Shown: piece by piece, positions 8,438 through 17,118 of the stretch
Position numbering within the stretch: position 1 is the stretch's first letter
Layout of the letters: every line of letters begins with the position of its first letter
Assembly: GCF_045629565.1 (NCBI RefSeq)
Contig: NZ_JAZQRL010000101.1
Location: 81,714-145,713, forward strand
Direction of reading: 5' to 3'
Source of the DNA: Arcticibacter sp045629565
Lineage (GTDB): Bacteria; Bacteroidota; Bacteroidia; Sphingobacteriales; Sphingobacteriaceae
DNA length: 64,000 nucleotides
Notes under the pieces: model-generated
What the model was told of the DNA's origin: nothing
Seen by the model: the letters and a program-made list of their open reading frames with translations, nothing else
Databases searched by the model: none
Position numbers and translations under genes: made by a program

Positions 8438-9161
8438 CCATGTTTAAAATGGATGAATGCCGAAGAGCTCCTCTAAGACCCTCGCTAACAAGATTGTAGT
8501 CGATGCGCCATCCCAGGTTCTTAGCGCGTGCACCGGACCTGAAACTCCACCAGGTATAATGATGTGGATCCTCATTGAAATGCCTGAATGAATCGATAAA
8601 TCCAGAATTGATGAAGTTCTCCATCCACTCCCTCTCTGCCGGCAGAAATCCTGATGACTTAGCATTTGACTTGGGGTTATGTATATCGATGGGCCTGTGG
8701 CAAATATTGTAATCTCCCGATATTATCAGGTTTGGATGATCTTGCTTGATTTTATTTATGTAAATCTGGAAATCGTCAAGAAAACGATATTTGAAGGCCT
8801 GTCTCAAGTCACCACTGGAACCTGATGGAAAGTAGGAGCTCATTACCGAAAAGCCGTCGAAGTCCGCACGAAGAATTCTACCTTCAAAGTCGTAATCACA
8901 TTCCCCGCACCCATACTCGACATGTTTCGGACTAATCCTGGTTAATATAGCAGTTCCGCTATAACCCTTCTTCTGAGCAGGATACCAGTAATGTTCGTAG
9001 CCTAACGCCTCAACTGCTGTAAGGATAGACGAAAGCTGATCTGGAGAAGCTTTAATTTCTTGCAAGCAAACGATGTCGGGGCTGGAAGCATACAGCCAGT
9101 CAACCCAGTTTTTGTTAACAGCCGACCGAATGCCATTAACATTATATGTGATGAGTTTCAT
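8391..9161 (-). CDS. xth: Exodeoxyribonuclease III (ExoA/Xth family AP endonuclease)
   Basis: 256 residues of the EEP nuclease family. It nicks abasic sites and removes 3'-blocking groups in base-excision repair. Motifs: MKLITYNVNGIRSA, LQEIKA (metal Glu), ISGDYNICH (catalytic Asp/Asn), and ATHSDHCPV near the end (catalytic Asp-His). The start is two bases past the stop of the cyclophilin gene, so it is the last member of a three-gene minus-strand operon. Its last 47 bases are antisense to the end of the folate cyclo-ligase gene. Confidence 0.95.
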   Translation of the reverse strand: MKLITYNVNGIRSAVNKNWVDWLYASSPDIVCLQEIKASPDQLSSILTAVEALGYEHYWYPAQKKGYSGTAILTRISPKHVEYGCGECDYDFEGRILRADFDGFSVMSSYFPSGSSGDLRQAFKYRFLDDFQIYINKIKQDHPNLIISGDYNICHRPIDIHNPKSNAKSSGFLPAEREWMENFINSGFIDSFRHFNEDPHHYTWWSFRSGARAKNLGWRIDYNLVSEGLRGALRHSSILNMATHSDHCPVLVELEV

Positions 9162-9163
9162 TC

Positions 9164-9952
9164 TTATTTCATGATCAGCTTGTTTCGGAAAGCATCTTGT
9201 TTCAGTTGCTTCTCAAGCTTTTTTACGTCTCTTTTTTTCAAAATAGTGACCTGCATGGAGATGTTCTCGAGAGGCCGGTCGTTCTGATCTCTGGGAGCAC
9301 CAGCGACTGCATCAACCATCTCATAGCCTCTGACAACTTCACCGAAAACGGTATAGTTTTGATCGAGGAAGGGCGCCCCCCCTATTGTTTTATATATGAT
9401 CCTATGTTTTTGCGGGAGCTTTCTGCCTTTCAAGCGAATGGTTTCTACCCGATCAAGCTCGTCATCCGTATAGGTCTTTCCCTGGACAATATAGAACTGT
9501 GAACCGCTGGATGCTTTAGCCGGATTATCGTCTCTTGCAGCAGCCAGTGCTCCCTTTTTATGAAAAAGGCTATCATTAAATTCCGCTGGGATTGTATAAT
9601 CCGGACCTCCATTACCAAGCATTTGGCCTGGAGCAGCATTTCTTGAATCAGGATCTCCGCCCTGAATCATGAACGAGGGTATGACCCGATGGAAAAGTGT
9701 ACCGTTAAAGTAGCCGCTTTTGCTCAATTTAAGGAAGTTATCCCGGTGGAGCGGCGTCTCATTATACAGCCTAACAATTGCTTCACCTTTTTCGGTTTTA
9801 ATGCTCACGTATTTGGCTTTTGAACTGCTGCCAAAGAGCTTTTCAATTATGTCAATTCCGGCATGGTCACCACCGGAACTAGTATTAGCTCCGGAAGCGA
9901 CAGAAGAACTAAGTATTGCTGATACAATAGCGATAAAAAAAAAGTGCTTCAT
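9164..9952 (-). CDS. Cyclophilin-type peptidyl-prolyl cis-trans isomerase, exported
   Basis: 262 residues with an N-terminal signal peptide (MKHFFFIAIVSAILSSSVASG) and a cyclophilin fold from about residue 45: FHRVIPSFMIQGGDP and SGSQFYIVQG line the active site. Probably a periplasmic folding catalyst. Between the core motifs there is an insertion of about 40 residues (DDELDRVETIRLKGRKLPQK region), often seen in Bacteroidota homologues. Its ATG overlaps the upstream gene's stop (TAATG), so the two are translationally coupled. Confidence 0.93.
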   Translation of the reverse strand: MKHFFFIAIVSAILSSSVASGANTSSGGDHAGIDIIEKLFGSSSKAKYVSIKTEKGEAIVRLYNETPLHRDNFLKLSKSGYFNGTLFHRVIPSFMIQGGDPDSRNAAPGQMLGNGGPDYTIPAEFNDSLFHKKGALAAARDDNPAKASSGSQFYIVQGKTYTDDELDRVETIRLKGRKLPQKHRIIYKTIGGAPFLDQNYTVFGEVVRGYEMVDAVAGAPRDQNDRPLENISMQVTILKKRDVKKLEKQLKQDAFRNKLIMK

Positions 9953-10287
9953 TATTGATCAAAATAGTTAACGATGAGTGACTTTAATAGCATATCCTGC
10001 TCAAGGAGCGTATACCGTGGAATTTCTTTAACCAACTTCCAGTGTGGCCATCCATCCTGATCGAGCCCCTCCAGTTCGTAAAAGCCAAGCTCACTGAAAA
10101 GCCTGCAATTTGCAATATGCATTAATTCCTCCTTTTGTCTTTTAGAAAACTTTCTAGGTCCCTTACCCAGCTCCTGTACGCCGATAAGAAAAAGCATAAC
10201 TTTAATATCAGGTTTCTCGGTATCAAAGTCAGAAGCAATTCTTTCCTGCAGTTCCGCCCATTTTTTATTTACCTCAGCAGGTTTCAT
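9952..10287 (-). CDS. Conserved hypothetical protein (111 aa)
   Basis: A small, soluble, mostly helical protein: MKPAEVNKKWAELQERIASDF at the start, a FSKRQKEELMHIANCRLFSELGFYEL centre and WPHWKLVKEIPRY near the end. No signal peptide or membrane segment. I do not recognise a named family with certainty, but the composition and the coupling to the cyclophilin gene (TAATG overlap) mark it as a real gene. First gene of the operon leading to cyclophilin and exonuclease III, next to the gap with DnaA boxes. Confidence 0.8.
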   Translation of the reverse strand: MKPAEVNKKWAELQERIASDFDTEKPDIKVMLFLIGVQELGKGPRKFSKRQKEELMHIANCRLFSELGFYELEGLDQDGWPHWKLVKEIPRYTLLEQDMLLKSLIVNYFDQ

Positions 10288-10624
10288 GATAATTATCGAA
10301 TTAGATACGAAGCAAACATAATAAAGTTGAAGCCATCAAACGTGCGTTGTACAGATAAAACATGTACGAATTAAACAATATTGCAATAAGATTATGTTAT
10401 TGAAATTTAACAACCGATCGTACACATTGAGCAGGAAGATTTTATCCACAGGATAATGCTTTACTTCATTGTTTATTAATGTTTTATTGAAATTAAGCAA
10501 TCGTTGTGGATAAGTCAGTCTCTGCTTTCTTCATTTAGTTTCGTTATTTTAAACATAACAAGGCAGTGTAGATCATAAATTATACTTTAAGTTGATTGCA
10601 GACGTTCTTTAAACATAGATATTT
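10288..10624. other. AT-rich divergent intergenic region with two perfect DnaA boxes (candidate replication origin or DnaA-regulated site)
   Basis: This 337-base gap separates a minus-strand operon from a plus-strand one. It holds TTATCCACA at 10442-10450 and its inverse TGTGGATAA at 10505-10513, both exact matches to the DnaA-box consensus, about 54 bases apart. An AT-rich near-repeat (TTATTGAAATT at 10397-10407 and 10484-10494) lies beside and between them. DnaA-box pairs plus AT-rich iterons are origin-like, but dnaA is not adjacent and no skew was computed. It must also hold the promoters of both flanking operons; no exact TTG/TAnnTTTG pair was found. Confidence 0.5.
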
Positions 10625-12028
10625 ATGGAAGAAGATTTTGAATTTGAATTCTCTGAGGATCCTAAGTTTTCAGTAGAGCGTTATGAAGAGATGATCAGGA
10701 ATGAAGATCAGCTTTTTTTCGACTCAAGGGCGTTTGAAAATATCATCCAATATTATATTTCACATAATGACCCGATAAAAGCGTTGCAGGTTGTGGAATA
10801 TGCAATAAATCAACACCCCTTCGCAGCGGTGTTTTTGCTGAAGCAGTGCCAACTGTACATGGCTACAAATGAGCCTGAAAAAGCTTTTAGGGCGCTTGAA
10901 AAAGCGGAAATACTGGAACCATCAGATCCTGACATCTACTTGCTGAGAGGAAATATTTATGAATCTCAGGATCGCCATCATGAGGCACTCGAGAATTATG
11001 AAAAAGCCTGTGCCCTCGCTGAAAGTACCGATGAAATTTTGCTTCAGATCGCTCTGGTTTACCAGAATCTCAACGATTATGAAAGTGCCATCGTAAATCT
11101 CAAGCTGGCTCTCGAGCAGAATATGGAAAATCAGGATGCACTTTATGAACTTGCGTTTTGTTATGATGTAACCAACCGGCAGGATGAGTGCATAGACTTT
11201 TATAAACAGTATATCGATAACGACCCATACTCCTATCCTGCCTGGTATAATCTAGGCAATGCTTATCATAAGCTGGGCCTTTACGAAAAAGCCGTTGATG
11301 CCTATGATTATTCGATATTGATCAAAGAAGATTTCTCCTCTGCTTATTATAACAAGGGAAATTCTCTGATTCACCTGGAAAAACACGAAGAGGCTATAGA
11401 AGTTTTCAAGCAGTCTTTGAGTTATGAGCAACCGAATGCAGACACGTTGTGTTCCCTTGGTGAGTGTTATGAGAAACTTGAACAGATGGAAGAAGCCAGG
11501 TCTTACTATAAGAAGGCAGTGAAGATAAATCCTGACCTTGGAGATGCCTGGTATGGAATAGGCGTGACTCTTGATGCGGAGGGCAGGATCTTTGAATCCC
11601 TTCACTATTTTAAGAAGGCACGCGACTCCGACGACTCATTTCCTGACTATTGGTTTGGGATTGCTGACGCCAATTACAAGCTTGGCAATCTTGAGGCATC
11701 GGAACAGGCATATCAAAAAGTTGTTGAACTCGATCCTCTTGATCCTGATGCATGGTTAGATTTCTCCTCTGTTTTGTATGAATTAAACGATCTGGAACGG
11801 GCTACTGAGACTATTCTCGAGGGTATTAAAAATAATCCTGATGCTGCTGAATTGTATTACAGGATGGTAGCTTACATATTAGCCACCGGTAAATTTAATG
11901 AGGCACTGGAAGCACTGGAAACAGCTCTGAAGATTGACCCGACAAAACATGAAATATTGTTTGAGTACTTGCCTCAGTTACAGTCGAATAAAGTAATAAT
12001 TGAAATAATCAATAAGTACTTAATTTAG
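10625..12028 (+). CDS. Tetratricopeptide-repeat protein
   Basis: 467 residues made almost entirely of TPR units. The N-terminus is very acidic (MEEDFEFEFSEDPKF), with no signal peptide, so it is probably a cytoplasmic scaffold. Repeats are recognisable by PxxPDIYLLRGNIYESQDRHHEALENYEKA, AWYNLGNAYHKLGLYEKAVDAY, AWYGIGVTLDAEGRIFESLHYF and similar about 34-residue units (roughly twelve). TPR arrays bind partner proteins; the partner is not visible here. Followed by a strong terminator, so it is monocistronic. Confidence 0.88.
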   Translation: MEEDFEFEFSEDPKFSVERYEEMIRNEDQLFFDSRAFENIIQYYISHNDPIKALQVVEYAINQHPFAAVFLLKQCQLYMATNEPEKAFRALEKAEILEPSDPDIYLLRGNIYESQDRHHEALENYEKACALAESTDEILLQIALVYQNLNDYESAIVNLKLALEQNMENQDALYELAFCYDVTNRQDECIDFYKQYIDNDPYSYPAWYNLGNAYHKLGLYEKAVDAYDYSILIKEDFSSAYYNKGNSLIHLEKHEEAIEVFKQSLSYEQPNADTLCSLGECYEKLEQMEEARSYYKKAVKINPDLGDAWYGIGVTLDAEGRIFESLHYFKKARDSDDSFPDYWFGIADANYKLGNLEASEQAYQKVVELDPLDPDAWLDFSSVLYELNDLERATETILEGIKNNPDAAELYYRMVAYILATGKFNEALEALETALKIDPTKHEILFEYLPQLQSNKVIIEIINKYLI

Positions 12029-12052
12029 CCGTTTTAAACATAATTTTATATT

Positions 12053-12090
12053 AATCCAATACCTTTAACCTCAGTATTGGATTTTTTTTT
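12053..12090 (+). terminator. Rho-independent terminator after the TPR gene
   Basis: A perfect ten-base-pair stem (12053-12062 with 12074-12083, an AATCCAATAC arm) and an eleven-base loop, with a T-run to 12090. It closes the TPR transcript; the next gene starts at 12105. Confidence 0.85.
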
Positions 12091-12104
12091 GAGATTTGTA
12101 GCGT

Positions 12105-12872
12105 ATGTTAAATTTTAGTTTAAAGAACGTTCCGCTTAGAACTCTTAAGCCGCGTGATCATGGTTTGACCATGGTTATGGATAAAGGCTTAAGCATAAGG
12201 GAGATTGAAAACTTACTGGAAGTAGCTGGCCCCCATATAGATATCGTCAAATTAGGATGGACAACTTCTTATGTTACTCCGAATCTGGATACGAAACTAA
12301 AGGTCTATCAGGACGCAGGGATTCCCGTATATTTCGGAGGCACACTCTTTGAAGCGTTCGTAATAAGGAATCAGTTTGAGGATTATCAGCGAGTGCTGGA
12401 TAAGTATGGGATGAACTATGCTGAAGTTTCGGACGGCTCGATAGAGATCCCTCATGACGAGAAATGTAACTATATACGCAAGCTGAGTGAGCAAGTGACA
12501 GTTATATCTGAAGTTGGGTCAAAAGATGCACAGAAGATATTTGCCCCTTACAAATGGATCAAACTTATGAAGGCTGAACTGGAAGCGGGATCTTGGAAAC
12601 TGATTGCGGAGTCGCGTGAAGGAGGAAATGTGGGCATTTACCGAGAATCCGGAGAGGTTAGAGAAGGTTTGATTGACGAGATCCTGACCGAAATACCAAA
12701 AGACAAAATCATTTGGGAAGCACCTCAAAAGGATCAGCAAGTGTGGTTTATAAAGCTTATAGGTGCTAACGTTAATCTTGGGAACATCGCGCCTGCGGAG
12801 GTTATTCCATTGGAGACTATCCGTTTGGGGCTAAGAGGTGATACATTCAATCACTTTTTGAATTCTTTATAA
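12105..12872 (+). CDS. Phosphosulfolactate synthase (ComA family)
   Basis: 255 residues. The ComA family adds sulfite to phosphoenolpyruvate to give (R)-phosphosulfolactate, in a TIM barrel. Family landmarks: KPRDHGLTMVMDKGL near the N-terminus, HIDIVKLGWTTSY, FGGTLFEAF, YAEVSDGSIEIP, VISEVGSK and IWEAPQKDQQVWFI. In methanogens it begins coenzyme M synthesis; in bacteria it can feed sulfolactate or cysteate pools. In Bacteroidota a link to sulfonolipid (capnine) precursors is possible but not shown. Sixteen bases ahead of aroE, likely co-transcribed. Confidence 0.88.
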   Translation: MLNFSLKNVPLRTLKPRDHGLTMVMDKGLSIREIENLLEVAGPHIDIVKLGWTTSYVTPNLDTKLKVYQDAGIPVYFGGTLFEAFVIRNQFEDYQRVLDKYGMNYAEVSDGSIEIPHDEKCNYIRKLSEQVTVISEVGSKDAQKIFAPYKWIKLMKAELEAGSWKLIAESREGGNVGIYRESGEVREGLIDEILTEIPKDKIIWEAPQKDQQVWFIKLIGANVNLGNIAPAEVIPLETIRLGLRGDTFNHFLNSL

Positions 12873-12887
12873 TTACAAGGGATACAT

Positions 12888-13667
12888 ATGAAAAGATTTG
12901 GGTTGATAGGGTATCCCCTGGGGCATTCGTTTTCCAAGCTTTACTTCACCAAAAAATTTGAAGAAGAAGGCCTTAAGGACCACGTATACGAGCTCTATCC
13001 GATAGAGCAATTAAGTGATTTCGAAAATCTTATTAATTCTAACCAGGATCTCTGCGGATTAAACGTAACTATTCCACACAAGATAGGCATCATGTTTTAT
13101 CTTGATAAAGTGGATGCCGATGCCAAGGCTATTGATGCTGTGAATTGTATCAAAGTAATAAAAAGCAGACCACTTGAATCTTTCTTTACAGGTGAAGTTT
13201 CGTCGATGAAGATGCGACTGGAGGGTTATAATACAGATTGCTATGGCTTCGAACTGTCACTAAAGCCGCTTTTACGAAAACATCATACAAAAGCCCTGGT
13301 TCTCGGCAGTGGCGGCTCGTCCAGAGCTGTAACGTATGTACTGGGGAAGCTGGGCATCGATTATCAGATCGTTTCCAGAAAGAGATCCAGAAAACAGATA
13401 CTTTATTCGGATATCACTGCTGAATTACTTGCGGAATATACGTTGATCGTTAATACCACACCTGTAGGCATGGCGCCTAATGTCGACTCTTTTCCGGATA
13501 TTCCCTACGAGCATCTGACAGACAGGCACCTGCTGTACGATTTGGTTTACAACCCGCCTGAAACGATGTTTTTGAAGAAAGGGCAAGAACAGGGTGCCGT
13601 AACCAAGAATGGAGAAGAAATGCTCCATTTGCAGGCCGAAAGGTCGTGGGAAATATGGAATAGCTGA
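12888..13667 (+). CDS. aroE: Shikimate dehydrogenase
   Basis: 259 residues. It reduces 3-dehydroshikimate to shikimate with NADPH in the aromatic amino acid pathway. GYPLGHSFSKLYF binds substrate, NVTIPHK carries the catalytic Lys, GSGGSSRAVTYVL is the dinucleotide loop, and NTTPVGMAP closes the active site. The stretch IKVIKSRPLESFFTGEVSS is a short insertion before the GYNTD motif. In a tight plus-strand run: stop at 13665-13667, then gldD at 13669. Confidence 0.95.
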   Translation: MKRFGLIGYPLGHSFSKLYFTKKFEEEGLKDHVYELYPIEQLSDFENLINSNQDLCGLNVTIPHKIGIMFYLDKVDADAKAIDAVNCIKVIKSRPLESFFTGEVSSMKMRLEGYNTDCYGFELSLKPLLRKHHTKALVLGSGGSSRAVTYVLGKLGIDYQIVSRKRSRKQILYSDITAELLAEYTLIVNTTPVGMAPNVDSFPDIPYEHLTDRHLLYDLVYNPPETMFLKKGQEQGAVTKNGEEMLHLQAERSWEIWNS

Positions 13668-13668
13668 T

Positions 13669-14253
13669 ATGAAATTAAGGGTCATCACTTACCTTAGTCT
13701 TGCTGTGGCGATATTGCTAAGTGTCTCTTGTAACGAAACCTACGCACCCAAGCCGAGAGGGTTCTTTCGGATAGACCTTCCAGAGAAATCCTACCAGCGA
13801 TATAATGGCCCTTGTCCGTTTTCTTTCGAATATCCCTCATACGCAGTAATAAGTCCTGACAGCTCTGCTAACAAACAGCGGTGCTGGCAAAACATCGATC
13901 TTCCTCAATTCAACGCTACCATTCATCTTAGCTATCATCCGATAAATTCTGAAAAGACATTGAATGAGCTGTCTGAAGATTCGCGAACCTTTGCGTTCAA
14001 ACATACCTCTAAGGCCACGTCTATTAATGAGGCGCGGATATATAACCCTAGGGAGCAAAAATTCGGAGTCTATTATACCATAGAAGGAAATACAGCCTCG
14101 TTTGCACAATTTTATTTAACTGATAGTACGCGACACTATCTGAGGGCCGCATTGTATTTTAACGAAGAACCTCGGGCCGATTCTATTCAACCGGTTTTAT
14201 CCTTCATAAAGAAGGATATCGATGTATTGATTAAATCATTCCATTGGAAGTAA
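13669..14253 (+). CDS. gldD: GldD-like gliding motility lipoprotein
   Basis: 194 residues starting MKLRVITYLSLAVAILLSVSC, an SPII signal with the lipobox Cys near 21, so an outer- or inner-membrane lipoprotein. YAPKPRGFFRIDLPEKSYQRY followed by CPFSFEYP is the hallmark of GldD, which is required for gliding motility and is tied to type IX secretion in Flavobacterium. The exact biochemical role of GldD is unknown. The frame opens at 13609 inside aroE, but the signal peptide fixes the start at 13669, one base after the aroE stop. Presence here does not by itself prove gliding, since many non-gliding relatives keep gldD. Confidence 0.85.
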   Translation: MKLRVITYLSLAVAILLSVSCNETYAPKPRGFFRIDLPEKSYQRYNGPCPFSFEYPSYAVISPDSSANKQRCWQNIDLPQFNATIHLSYHPINSEKTLNELSEDSRTFAFKHTSKATSINEARIYNPREQKFGVYYTIEGNTASFAQFYLTDSTRHYLRAALYFNEEPRADSIQPVLSFIKKDIDVLIKSFHWK

Positions 14254-14272
14254 TCAACTAAGAATATAAATT

Positions 14273-14911
14273 ATGATACAAGTCAAATACTTCGTTTGTA
14301 ATCCTTTCCAGGAAAACACTTATCTTTTATATGATGAGACCGGGGAGTGCGTTATCATTGACCCCGGCATGTACACTGGCGCCGAGCAAAATATGATCAC
14401 TCAGTTTATATCAGAAAATAAGCTAACACCTAGGCATTTACTTAATACGCATTGTCATATAGACCATGTTCTAGGTAACAAGTTTATATTTGACACTTAT
14501 GGCTTACTGCCTCAATTTCACGAGGGGGAATTACCCGTTATTACATCTGTTCCGGCTTATTCAGCAGCCATGGGTATACAGTATGAGGTATCTCCCCTGC
14601 CTGCCAACTTTCTAGGCGAATCAGGATCGTTGGGTTTCGGAAACAGTACCCTGGATATAGTATTCGCACCCGGCCATTCGCCTGCGCATATCTGTTTTTA
14701 TAGTGGAGAGGACGGCTTCCTGATCGGTGGAGATGTTTTATTTTATAGAAGCATCGGACGCACAGACTTGCCGGGAGGTAACCATAATCAACTTTTAACA
14801 AGTATAAGAGAAAATATCTTCAAACTGCCAGACACCTGCACCGTATATCCGGGACATGGTCCGGAGACAACGATCGGCTTTGAGAAGCAGTATAATCCCT
14901 TTCTAAGCTAA
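14273..14911 (+). CDS. Metallo-beta-lactamase-fold hydrolase (glyoxalase II-like)
   Basis: 212 residues with the dinuclear metal motif NTHCHIDHVLGN, then APGHSPAHICFY, GGDVLFYRSIGRTDLPGG and YPGHGPETTIGFE. These are shared with the hydroxyacylglutathione hydrolase-like branch of the fold. Cytoplasmic, no signal peptide. Glutathione thioesters are not certain substrates in Bacteroidota, so a general thioester hydrolase is the safest reading. Four bases before the permease gene. Confidence 0.9.
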   Translation: MIQVKYFVCNPFQENTYLLYDETGECVIIDPGMYTGAEQNMITQFISENKLTPRHLLNTHCHIDHVLGNKFIFDTYGLLPQFHEGELPVITSVPAYSAAMGIQYEVSPLPANFLGESGSLGFGNSTLDIVFAPGHSPAHICFYSGEDGFLIGGDVLFYRSIGRTDLPGGNHNQLLTSIRENIFKLPDTCTVYPGHGPETTIGFEKQYNPFLS

Positions 14912-14915
14912 TGAA

Positions 14916-16142
14916 ATGAATACGCCTTACTTTATCGCAAAGCGCTACCTTTTCTCGAAGAAGTCGGTTAATGCCATTAACTTCATCTCCGGAATATCCA
15001 TGCTGGGCGTGTTCGTCGGTAGCGCAGCACTGGTAATTATCCTATCTGTCTTCAACGGATTTGAGAATGTTGTTCTTTCCATGTACAACACATTCACACC
15101 TGAAATCATTATAGAGCCTGCTAAAGGCAAGAGTTTTGATCCAAAGACTCAAATTTTCCTTTCTTTAAAAAAAGACGATCGGATCTATAACTATACGGAA
15201 GTTCTTCAGGAAAAAGCGTTGTTAAGGTACGGAGACAGGCAGCATATTGCGTTGGTAAAGGGAGTAAGTGACGACTTTCTTAAGCGGAAGCAACTAGACA
15301 GTACCTTGCTGGAAGGCTCTTTCACTCTCCGCGAAGGGAAAACAAATTATGCTGTAGTTGGATCTCTTGTGCAGCTATATCTTACGCTGAACATTCATAA
15401 TGATTTTGAGCCATTAAATATTTATTCGCCACGTAAAGGTGCCGGAAACTCCATAAATCCAGCGGACGAGATTACGTTGAAATCAGTCCAACCGTCGGGC
15501 GTCTTCCAGATTCAACCGCAGTTTGATGAAACAGTGATCGTTTCTCTTGACTTTGTAAGGGAATTACTGGAAGAAGAAACGAATATTTCGGCGATAGAGC
15601 TCTATTTGCAACCAGGCGTATCTATTGAAAATTTTCAAAAGGAGATCTCAGACAAACTGGGGGAAGGCTATATTGTGAAGAACAGGATTCAGCAAAACGA
15701 GCTTCTCTACAAAATCCTGAACTCTGAAAAATGGGCGATATTCGTTATTCTTACCTTTGTATTAATTATTGCGGTTTTTAATATCGTTGGCTCGCTAACC
15801 ATGCTTGTTATCGACAAGAAAAAAGATATCGTGATATTAAATAGTATAGGAGCAAGCAACTCGCTGATTCAACAGATATTTTTCATGGAAGGTATGATGA
15901 TCTCGCTGATAGGCTGTATATCTGGCATGGCTGCCGGACTCGCTTTTTGTCTGGCACAGCAGCATTATGGATTTATCACCATGGCAGATGTTAGCTTTGA
16001 ATCAGATGCCTATCCCATAGGCCTCAAATTAACAGATTTTATTTTGGTCTTCCTGACTGTCACAGTGATTTCTGTGATAACTTCTGGAATTTCATCACGG
16101 CTAAGCGTTAAAACACTTAGCCAGATGAAAGAACAATTATAA
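14916..16142 (+). CDS. ABC transporter permease, LolC/LolE-like (FtsX/MacB type)
   Basis: 408 residues. One membrane segment at about 22-45 (NFISGISMLGVFVGSAALVI), a large periplasmic domain (about 50-270), then three segments near the C-terminus (WAIFVILTFVLIIAVFNIVG, MISLIGCISGMAAGLAFCL and FILVFLTVTVISVITS). This is the topology of lipoprotein-releasing LolC/LolE and MacB permeases, which extract lipoproteins from the inner membrane. No ATPase is adjacent; the orphan one at 6498 is a possible partner but not demonstrably so. Its last six bases overlap the convergent hldD gene. Confidence 0.87.
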   Translation: MNTPYFIAKRYLFSKKSVNAINFISGISMLGVFVGSAALVIILSVFNGFENVVLSMYNTFTPEIIIEPAKGKSFDPKTQIFLSLKKDDRIYNYTEVLQEKALLRYGDRQHIALVKGVSDDFLKRKQLDSTLLEGSFTLREGKTNYAVVGSLVQLYLTLNIHNDFEPLNIYSPRKGAGNSINPADEITLKSVQPSGVFQIQPQFDETVIVSLDFVRELLEEETNISAIELYLQPGVSIENFQKEISDKLGEGYIVKNRIQQNELLYKILNSEKWAIFVILTFVLIIAVFNIVGSLTMLVIDKKKDIVILNSIGASNSLIQQIFFMEGMMISLIGCISGMAAGLAFCLAQQHYGFITMADVSFESDAYPIGLKLTDFILVFLTVTVISVITSGISSRLSVKTLSQMKEQL

Positions 16143-17102
16143 GTAGCTACCGGAAACGAGATAGTTCGTCACGTAATCAGTAACTCCTTCCTCTAAAGTA
16201 TGAAAGGGTTTGGTGTATCCTATCGACCGAAGCTTGTTCATGTTTGCCTCTGTAAAGTATTGATATTTATCCCGTATATCTTCAGGTGTAGGTATAAAAG
16301 TAATCTGTGGCTCCCTTCCAAGCGCTCTGAAGGTATTATTCGCCAGATCAAGGAACGTTCTGGCCTCCCCGGAACCGAGGTTATAAATCCCAGAGTCTTT
16401 CCGATGATGCATGAAGAAGTATAAAACCTCTGTAACGTCTTTCACATAGACAAAATCACGCATTTGTTCGCCGTCTTTGAAACGGGCATTATGAGATTGA
16501 AACAACTTCATTCCGCCAGTTTCCTTTATCTGATTAAAGGTATGAAAAACGACAGAGGCCATTCTTTTTTTATGGTATTCGTTGGGACCATAAACGTTGA
16601 AGAATTTAAGACCTGTCCAAAAGTAAGGGCTTCGATCTTGTTGCAGTGCCCATATATCAAATTCATTCTTCGACTCTCCATACGGATTTAGAGGCTTCAG
16701 ATCAGGTAGCGCAGATTCCTCATCATCATACCCCTTTTCACCAAGCCCATATGTTGCTGCGGAAGACGCATATACGAGTGGAAGACCAAACTCAACACAG
16801 GCGTTCCAAACCTTTTTGGAATATTCGAGATTAAGCTCATCAAGCAGCGCACGGTCAAACTCGGTGGTATCTGTTCTCGCTCCAAGATGAAATATGAACT
16901 GAATATGAAGATGGTTTTGATGGATCCAATCGAAAAAAATATTCCGGTCTACAAGCTGGGAATACCGCTTATCCTCGAAATTTTTATTCTGTTCAGGTCT
17001 TGAAAAGTCATCTACTAAAACAAGATCATAGAAACCTTCACTGTTTAGCTTTTGAATAAGGCAGCTGCCTATAAAGCCTGCTGCTCCTGTAATTACTATC
17101 AT
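16137..17102 (-). CDS. hldD: ADP-L-glycero-D-manno-heptose-6-epimerase
   Basis: 321 residues of the extended SDR family. It epimerises ADP-D-glycero- to ADP-L-glycero-manno-heptose for the LPS inner core. Rossmann motif GAAGFIGSCL (about 6-15), SSAATYG, catalytic YGESK and NVYGPNEYHKKRMASV are typical of HldD, which marks it off from UDP-glucose epimerases. Convergent with the LolC-like permease with a six-base overlap; sixteen bases downstream of mqnD on the same strand. Confidence 0.92.
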   Translation of the reverse strand: MIVITGAAGFIGSCLIQKLNSEGFYDLVLVDDFSRPEQNKNFEDKRYSQLVDRNIFFDWIHQNHLHIQFIFHLGARTDTTEFDRALLDELNLEYSKKVWNACVEFGLPLVYASSAATYGLGEKGYDDEESALPDLKPLNPYGESKNEFDIWALQQDRSPYFWTGLKFFNVYGPNEYHKKRMASVVFHTFNQIKETGGMKLFQSHNARFKDGEQMRDFVYVKDVTEVLYFFMHHRKDSGIYNLGSGEARTFLDLANNTFRALGREPQITFIPTPEDIRDKYQYFTEANMNKLRSIGYTKPFHTLEEGVTDYVTNYLVSGSYL

Positions 17103-17118
17103 TATGGGGAAAGCTTAA

